From Scilla litardierei (lineage: Eukaryota; Streptophyta; Magnoliopsida; Asparagales; Asparagaceae): DNA of 64,000 bases. The stretch is from the NCBI GenBank assembly GCA_030789695.1, contig JAULAV010009336.1, positions 1 to 64,000 of the forward strand. Reading direction: 5' to 3'. Shown here piece after piece: positions 58,741 to 64,000 of the stretch (within the stretch, counting starts at the first letter, position 1; each line of letters starts with the position of its first letter). The notes beneath the pieces are model-generated. The model was not told the origin of the DNA. It was given only the letters and a program-made list of their open reading frames with translations, and made no database searches. A program made the translations under genes and the position numbers.

Positions 58741-59133
58741 TATAAATAATACACGCACAATCAATATAGAAATGAATTGGAGTCTAAAGACGATTGATCT
58801 AATGATGTCCTAAAACTGGAATGAAGATGTGTGTGTGCTCCAACAATATTCTACTTATAAGCCACATACTAGAAGAGATAAAAGAAATTTACATTGACGA
58901 ACTCTCTTTTCTATCCAACGTATGGAGCTTGAAGTCTTCATGGAGCTTCAATCATCATCTACGATAATCCAATCCATGTCATTTGCTTTCAATGATCTTT
59001 GAGTGTCATCCATTGCAAGTAGATCTTCATATTAGGCTTTGGCAATGGATTAACTGCAAAATATGGGATTAGTCACAAGTATTTATGTTTGCTCATCATT
59101 AACACCAAGTAGGGAGAAGTCCAATACTCAAAA

Positions 59134-59138
59134 CGCCG
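59134..59138 (+). other. Target-site duplication of copia insertion (right)
   Basis: CGCCG matches 35,513-35,517. The gypsy integrase frame resumes immediately after it. Confidence 0.85.
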
Positions 59139-59790
59139 TTCGTCCACTAGCTCTAAGTTGAGCTCCAAACCTTCCGAGTTTCTCTCTTCGTCAAAGTGTC
59201 TAAGGCAGAGGGATTCCTTGCCACCTCAACGGGCACAACCGCTTCGGCACCATAAGTGAGCATGAAGGGGGTCTCTCCGGTGGCTTCCTTATGGGTCGTC
59301 CGGTATGACCAGAGTATCCCAGGGAGTTCTTTCGGCCATTTCCCCTCTGCCTCCATCACTTTCTTGCATAGTGGCTCGATGATGCATTTGTTTGCGGCTT
59401 CAGCAGTCCCATTAGTTTGGGGGTGTGCCATGGAGACAAACAGAAGTTTGATCTTCCACTGCCTGTAGAAATCTTTGAATCCTGTGCAATCGAACTGTTT
59501 CCCATTATCAGTGACAATAGACCGAGGAATCCCGAATATGGAGATGATTGAGTTCCATACGAAGTCGTTTGCTTTCTTCCAGGTGATGGTGGCCAGTGGC
59601 TCTGCCTCGATCCATTTGGTGAAGTAATCCACTGCCACGATCATGTACTTCCTCTGTCCTCTCCCGGAGGTGAAGGACCCGAGGATGTCCAGAACCCACT
59701 TGGCGAATGGGACGTGGCTGATTATCTGGACGAGATCCGACGGGGAGACGAGCCAAGCCTAGCAAACCATTAGCATTCCGAACACTTCTG
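59139..59790 (-). pseudogene. Gypsy integrase, zinc-binding and catalytic part
   Basis: The open part at 59,153-59,644 has VAVDYFTKWIEAEPLATIT, SIVTDNGKQFDCTGFKDFY and PQTNGTAEAANKCIIEPL, the D, D and E of the gypsy integrase core, and then PGILWSYRTTHKEATGETPF. The zinc-binding part upstream is shifted in frame (59,650-59,790). The C-terminal domain is at 35,234-35,512, beyond the copia element. The second half of the triad Glu is kept (GTAEAANK; GxxExxN). Confidence 0.88.
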
Positions 59791-59799
59791 AACATGCTC

Positions 59800-60180
59800 A
59801 GTCGAGTCCTTGATCAAGGTCGGCCAGTAGTAACCTTGCCTCAAGATCTTCATGGCGACCGTCCTGCCCCTATGGTGATTCCCGCAGATCCCTTCGTGGA
59901 CCTCCCGGATGACGTAGTCGACCTCCTACGGCCCGAGGCACTTGAGGTAGGGGAGGACATTAGTCTTTGTCCAGCATCTTCTGTACATGACCCCATCATG
60001 GAGCACATACCAAAGGGCTTAACGTTCCAGTGCACGTCGTTCGTCCTGGTCCGTCGGGACTTCTCATGTGGACACATACCGTACAATTGGATCCATTCAG
60101 GTGGACTCTGTGTCGATGGCCATTAGCTCTCTCACCTCCGTACTGGAGGTTCAGAGGTGCTTGACATAGATGGCACGACC
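59800..60180 (-). pseudogene. Gypsy pol linker between second RNase H and integrase
   Basis: Decayed pol sequence corresponding to the stretch that carries the start of the integrase zinc finger. Frames are interrupted on both strands, and the + ORF at 59,794-60,126 is a shadow. Confidence 0.5.
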
Positions 60181-60184
60181 GAAC

Positions 60185-60562
60185 TCACTTAAGAGAAGAG
60201 GAATCTAGCTTAGAGAGGGCGTCGATGCGGGTCTTCTCCGACTGCGATAGGTGGAGGGTCTCAGCATGTTTGAACCTGGACAGCTTGGTCTTGGCTGAGG
60301 CCATATTGCGTTGCATCACCTCCTCCCGAGCCTCGTAATCCCTTTGCAGTTGGTTGATGATGAGTTTGGAGTCGCTAAGCAGGCGTATGGAGTTTGCTCT
60401 AAGGGCCCGAACTAGCTTCAGGCCATTGATTGCAGCCTCGTACTCGGCCACGTTGTTGGTGGCCAAGAACTCGAACCGGAGTGCATACTCGATGGTGTGT
60501 CCATCGGGGGTTCGGATGACGATGCCGGATCTGCTCCTGGCCTGGGTCGTCGAACCAACCAC
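60185..60562 (-). pseudogene. Second (archaeal-type) RNase H of Tat-lineage gypsy element
   Basis: The frame reads GSTTQARSRSGIVIRTPDGH, YALRFEFLATNNVAEYEAAI, NGLKLVRALRANSIRLLSDS and KLIINQLQRDYEAREEVM. This is the extra RNase H domain found after the normal RNase H in Tat-lineage (Ogre/RIRE2-like) elements. Catalytic residues Glu (AEYEA) and Asp (LLSDS) remain; the first Asp region upstream is out of frame. It supports the Tat assignment. Confidence 0.82.
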
Positions 60563-60734
60563 GTGGACTACCCATGCATCTCTGTCCCTTGGTTAAACGA
60601 CGTCAGCTAAAAAGAAAGACAAAGGTTGAGGCGTTACCATGTTCGGGTCCCTGTCCTCGGGGCACTCCCCTATTGGTGGTGCATTCGGCGATGAAGTCCG
60701 CCAGTGCATGTCCCTTGATGGTGGTATGAGGTTT

Positions 60735-61235
60735 TTATCGGAGGTCGAACTCGCTTAGCTCTACTCCCCAATTCAGCATCCTCCCCATCCGATCAAACCT
60801 CTTAAGGTTTCGCTCGAGCTGGGAGTCGGTTAGGACCAGGATCGTGTGGGCTTGAAAGTAGCGGTAGTGTCGACACACCAAGAGCACAAGGGCGTATGCA
60901 AGTTTCTCTGTGGGGCTGTATCGACCCTCCGCATCCCTCAGGATTCGGGTGGTATAGTATATCGGCCTTTGCACCCCGTTGTCACCGCTTCTTCGGTGCT
61001 GGCTAAGTAAAGGCTCAGCGGTTCCCCCACCCTGGGCTTGGAGAGGAGTGGGGGTCTGCGGAGGTATTCCTTTAGCTCGGCGAAAGCTAGGGACGCAGTT
61101 CTCGTCCCACTCCACAGCTTTCCTCTTCTCGGCGGGTTCGGCGAGAGCCTTCCTCAGGGTCCTAAAGAATGTGAGAGATCTCTCAGTGGATTTGGACAGG
61201 AAGCGCCCCAGAGCAGCGATTCGCCCGTTCAGCCT
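60735..61235 (-). pseudogene. Gypsy RNase H
   Basis: The frame has QRPIYYTTRILRDAEGRYSP, TEKLAYALVLLVCRHYRYFQ and AHTILVLTDSQLERNLKRFD, the usual RT-linked RNase H. The open part is 60,735-61,115. The RT-RNase H connection (GRIAALGRFLSKSTERSLTF) is readable upstream after a stop at about 61,236. Confidence 0.85.
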
Positions 61236-61460
61236 CTATTGTTCTTTAATCGTCGTAGGCTCCCTCATGTTGACCAGGGCCTCGAACTTGTCGAGGTTGG
61301 CTTCAATGCCATGGTTGGTGATCATGAAGTCCAGGAATTTTCCAGACCTCACCCCGAACATGCATTTGGTGGGATTAAGCCGGATGTTGTGCCTTTGCAG
61401 CTGCTCGAAGGTCTCGCGATGGTCGGCAACATGGTCGGTGGGGTACCTGGACTTGACCAT
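61236..61460 (-). pseudogene. Gypsy reverse transcriptase, C-terminal piece only
   Basis: It reads from MVKSRYPTDHVADHRETFEQ, which follows directly on the missing YxDDM catalytic motif, through LQRHNIRLNPTKCMFGVRSG and KFLDFMITNHGIEANLDKFE. Upstream of this point, where most of RT, protease and gag should be, a 322-bp satellite begins. The element is therefore cut within RT. Confidence 0.88.
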
Positions 61461-64000
61461 ATTGGCCGATAGCTAGTGCTGCCATAAATAGTAAAATTCT
61501 TTAACACCGCTGTTTGCAACAACCGTGGGGTCATCCCAATCGAAATCTCATGGAAAGTCATGGGAAACTACCTCCTCTTCACATAGAAACAGTGGATGCT
61601 CCTTATTTGGCCTCTTATTAACCCAAAACACCAGACAAATCCGGGCGAGTCCTAGAAATCATTCACCATGGCAATTGCTTGTGTATTGAACCCGTGAGTG
61701 CAATATTATTGTTTTCACTTGGAAAGTGATGTTGATGCATTATCGATGTCGTAGGAGCCAAGATTTCAATCGTTTGATGCCCGTATTGGCCAATAGCTAG
61801 TGCTGCCAGAAATAGTTAAATTCGTCCACCTCGTTATTCACTGTAATCGAGTGGTCATCCCAATCGAAAAATCACGGGAAATCATGGAAACTACATCCTC
61901 TTCACATAGAAGCAGCTGACGATTCTCATTTGGCCTCATATTTTCCCAAAACACATGCAAAATCCATGTGTTTCCCTAAAATTGTTCACCGGGGGAATTG
62001 CTTGTGTATTGAACCTGTGAGTGGATTATTATAGGTTTCATATGGAAAGCGATGCGGATGCACTATCGATGTCGTTGGAGCCAAGATTTCGTTCATTTGA
62101 TAACCGAATTAGCCGATAGCTGGGGCTACCAGAAATAGTAAAATTCTTCAACCTCGTTATCCGCAGCAACCGTATGATCAAACCAATCAAAATCTCATGG
62201 GAAGTCATGGAAACTATCTCCTCTTCACATAGAAACCACGGACGCTCCTCCTTAGGCCTCATATTTACCCTAAATGCCTGCGAAATCGGCGCGAGTCTCT
62301 GAAATCGTTAACCGTGGCAATTGCTTGAGTATTGAATCCGAGAGTGGATTCTTACATTTTTCCCATGGAAAGCGATGGCGATGCACTATCAATTTCATAG
62401 GAGCCAAGATTTCGGTCGTTTAATGCCCGGATTGGCCGATAGCTGGGTTATCAAAAATTGTAAAAATTCTTCAACCCCGCTATTTGCAGCAACCTTGGGG
62501 TCATCCCAATCGAAATCTCATGTGAAGTCATAAAAACTACCTCCCCTTCTGATGCAGGAGCAAACATGACTAATACGATGATGTTAGCAAGTGACATCAA
62601 AGAAATTTCAAGCTGGGGTTGCCAGAAATAGTAAAATTCTTCAACCCCGTTATTCGTGGCAACCGTATGATCAAACCAATCCAAATCTCATGGGAAGTCA
62701 TGGAAACTATCTCCTCTTCACATAGAAACCACGGACGCTCCTCCTTAGGCATCATATTTACCCTAAATGCCTGCGAAATCGGCGCGAGTCTCTGAAATCG
62801 TTAACCGTGGCAATTGCTTGAGTATTGAATCCGAGAGTGGATTCTTACATTTTTCCCATGGAAAGCGATGGCGATGCACTATCAATTTCATAGGAGCCAA
62901 GATTTCGGTCGTTTAATGCCCGGATTGGCCGATAGCTGGGTTATCAAAAATTGTAAAAATTCTTCAACCCCGCTATTTGCAGCAACCTTGGGGTCATCCC
63001 AATCGAAATCTCATGTGAAGTCATAAAAACTACCTCCCCTTCTGATGCAGGAGCAAACATGACTAATACGATGATGTTAGCAAGTGACATCAAAGAAATT
63101 TCAAGCTGGGGTTGCCAGAAATAGTAAAATTCTTCAACCCCGTTATTCGTGGCAACCGTATGATCAAACCAATCCAAATCTCATGGGAAGTCATGGGAAC
63201 TATCTCCTCTTCACATAGAAACCACGGACGCTCCTCCTTTATCTCCTATTTACCCTAAATGCCTGCGAATCCGTGCGAGTCCAACAAATCGTTAATTGTG
63301 GCAAAAATTTGTATATTGAACCCGTGAGTGGATTGTTATGGTTTTACCTTGGAAAGCGATGGTGATGCTTGACCAATTTCATAGGAGCCAAGATTTTGGT
63401 CGTTTGATGCCCGAATTGGCCGATAGCTGAGTTACCAGAAATAGTAAAATTCTTCAACCTCACTATTCGCAGCAAATGTGGGGTCATCCCAAGCGAAATC
63501 TCATGGGAAGTATTAAAAACTACCTTTCCATCACTTAGAAATAGCGGACGCTCCTCATTTGTCCTCTTATTTACCCAAAACGCCTGCAAAATCCTTGGGA
63601 GTCACAGAAATCATTCACCACGGTAATTGCTTGTGTATTGAACCCGTGAGTGGATTATTATTGTTTTCACATGGAAAGTGAGGGGGATGAATTATCGATG
63701 TCGTAGGAGCCAAGATTTCGGTCGTTTGAAGCCCGGATCGGCCGATAGCTGGCGCTTCCAGAAATACTTAAATTCTTCAACCACGCTATTCACAGTAACC
63801 ATGTGGTCATATCAATCGAAATCTCATGGAAAGTCAAGAAAACTACCTTCTCTTCGCAAAAAAAACCACGGACGCATTGCATTTGGCTTCTTATTTCCCT
63901 AATAAAGGCTGTAAAATCCGTGCGAGTCCCAGAAATCGTTAATCGTAGCAATTGATTGTGTATTGAACCCGTGAATAGATTCGCATGGTTTTCATATGGA
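61461..64000. repeat. Tandem satellite, ~322-bp monomer, running off the window
   Basis: About eight monomers are marked by attggccgatagctggg at 61,461, 61,786, 62,107, 62,432, 62,925, 63,415 and 63,737. Each has ccagaaatagtaaaattctt and ggagccaagatttcggtcg. Some monomers contain an extra stretch (tgatgcaggagcaaacatga…). Minus-strand ORFs are repeat artefacts. It shares no obvious sequence with the 146-bp satellite. Confidence 0.92.
62200..63193. repeat. 493-bp near-perfect duplication inside the 322-bp satellite
   Basis: About 62,200-62,700 and 62,693-63,193 are almost identical (I saw one or two differences), including the extra stretch with gcaggagcaaacatgacta. Neighbouring monomers differ from each other far more. 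This is a higher-order unit made recently. Confidence 0.88.

Larger units (their letters stand above)
57315..59133 (-). repeat. 5' LTR of copia element, 1,819 bp
   Basis: It begins tgtaaagatcctggctatgg on + and ends ctcaaaa (ancestral ctcaaca). It aligns to the left LTR throughout. The TATA box (TATATAAGGAGC on -) is at 57,992-57,998. The palindrome cluster lies at 58,080-58,740, just upstream on the - strand. Confidence 0.93.

Noticed and set aside
62451..63177. Two identical 77-codon ORFs as a duplicated gene
   Set aside because: They lie within the 493-bp satellite duplication and show no known protein feature.

Overview
The window is nuclear DNA of a flowering plant, made almost entirely of transposable elements and satellite DNA; I found no intact host gene. 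The plant assignment rests on Ty1/copia and Tat-type Ty3/gypsy elements with plant primer-binding sites, Helitrons carrying fragments of plant genes (EGY3-like, RAN1-like, MYG1-like, beta-COP), a CACTA-type terminus and plant MITEs. The gypsy-associated antisense ORF resembles families common in monocots, but I cannot fix the species.

Layout, left to right. (1) 1-24,990 is an AT-rich tandem satellite with a monomer of about 146 bp, cut into four blocks. A 9.3-kb Helitron (5,846-15,163, + strand) splits blocks 1 and 2. A Tat-like LTR retrotransposon remnant (about 16,190-20,976, - strand: one LTR, a PBS and a 52-bp minisatellite, no pol) splits blocks 2 and 3. A second copy of the minisatellite (22,564-23,235) splits blocks 3 and 4. 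(2) 24,994-35,090 is an old tandem duplication of about 5 kb. Each copy starts with a CACTA-like end and subterminal repeats, then has a gypsy 3' LTR and polypurine tract (- strand), a broken antisense ORF of the 'putative gypsy-type transposon' family on the + strand, and a 49-bp minisatellite. (3) 35,230-61,460 is the degenerate pol of that Tat-type gypsy element on the - strand, ordered right to left as partial RT, RNase H, second RNase H and integrase. Its integrase gene is split by a 23.6-kb Ty1/copia element (35,518-59,133, - strand) with 1.82-kb LTRs and a 5-bp target duplication. (4) The copia element carries gag, protease, integrase, RT, RNase H and an extra env-position ORF, all broken by a few stops and frameshifts. 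In its 3' part sit (TA)n tracts, four palindromic MITEs or remnants, two further small elements, a perfect 147-bp inverted repeat and a second Helitron of the same family (38,934 to about 48,415, - strand). (5) 61,461-64,000 is another satellite (about 322-bp monomer), fused directly to the truncated gypsy RT.

The order of events can be read from the nesting: the 146-bp satellite came first, then the CACTA, gypsy and duplication layers, then copia into gypsy integrase, then MITEs and a Helitron into copia. The two Helitrons have captured exon pieces of unrelated host genes, lying in the Helitron's own orientation. The observation I rate highest is in the copia element. The LTR has a dense cluster of 12-bp palindromes of the ACAGTCGACTGT type just upstream of a TATA box. 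A second cluster of the same motif, with a TATA-like sequence at almost the same distance, lies inside the element just upstream of the extra ORF, which suggests a separate internal promoter for that ORF.
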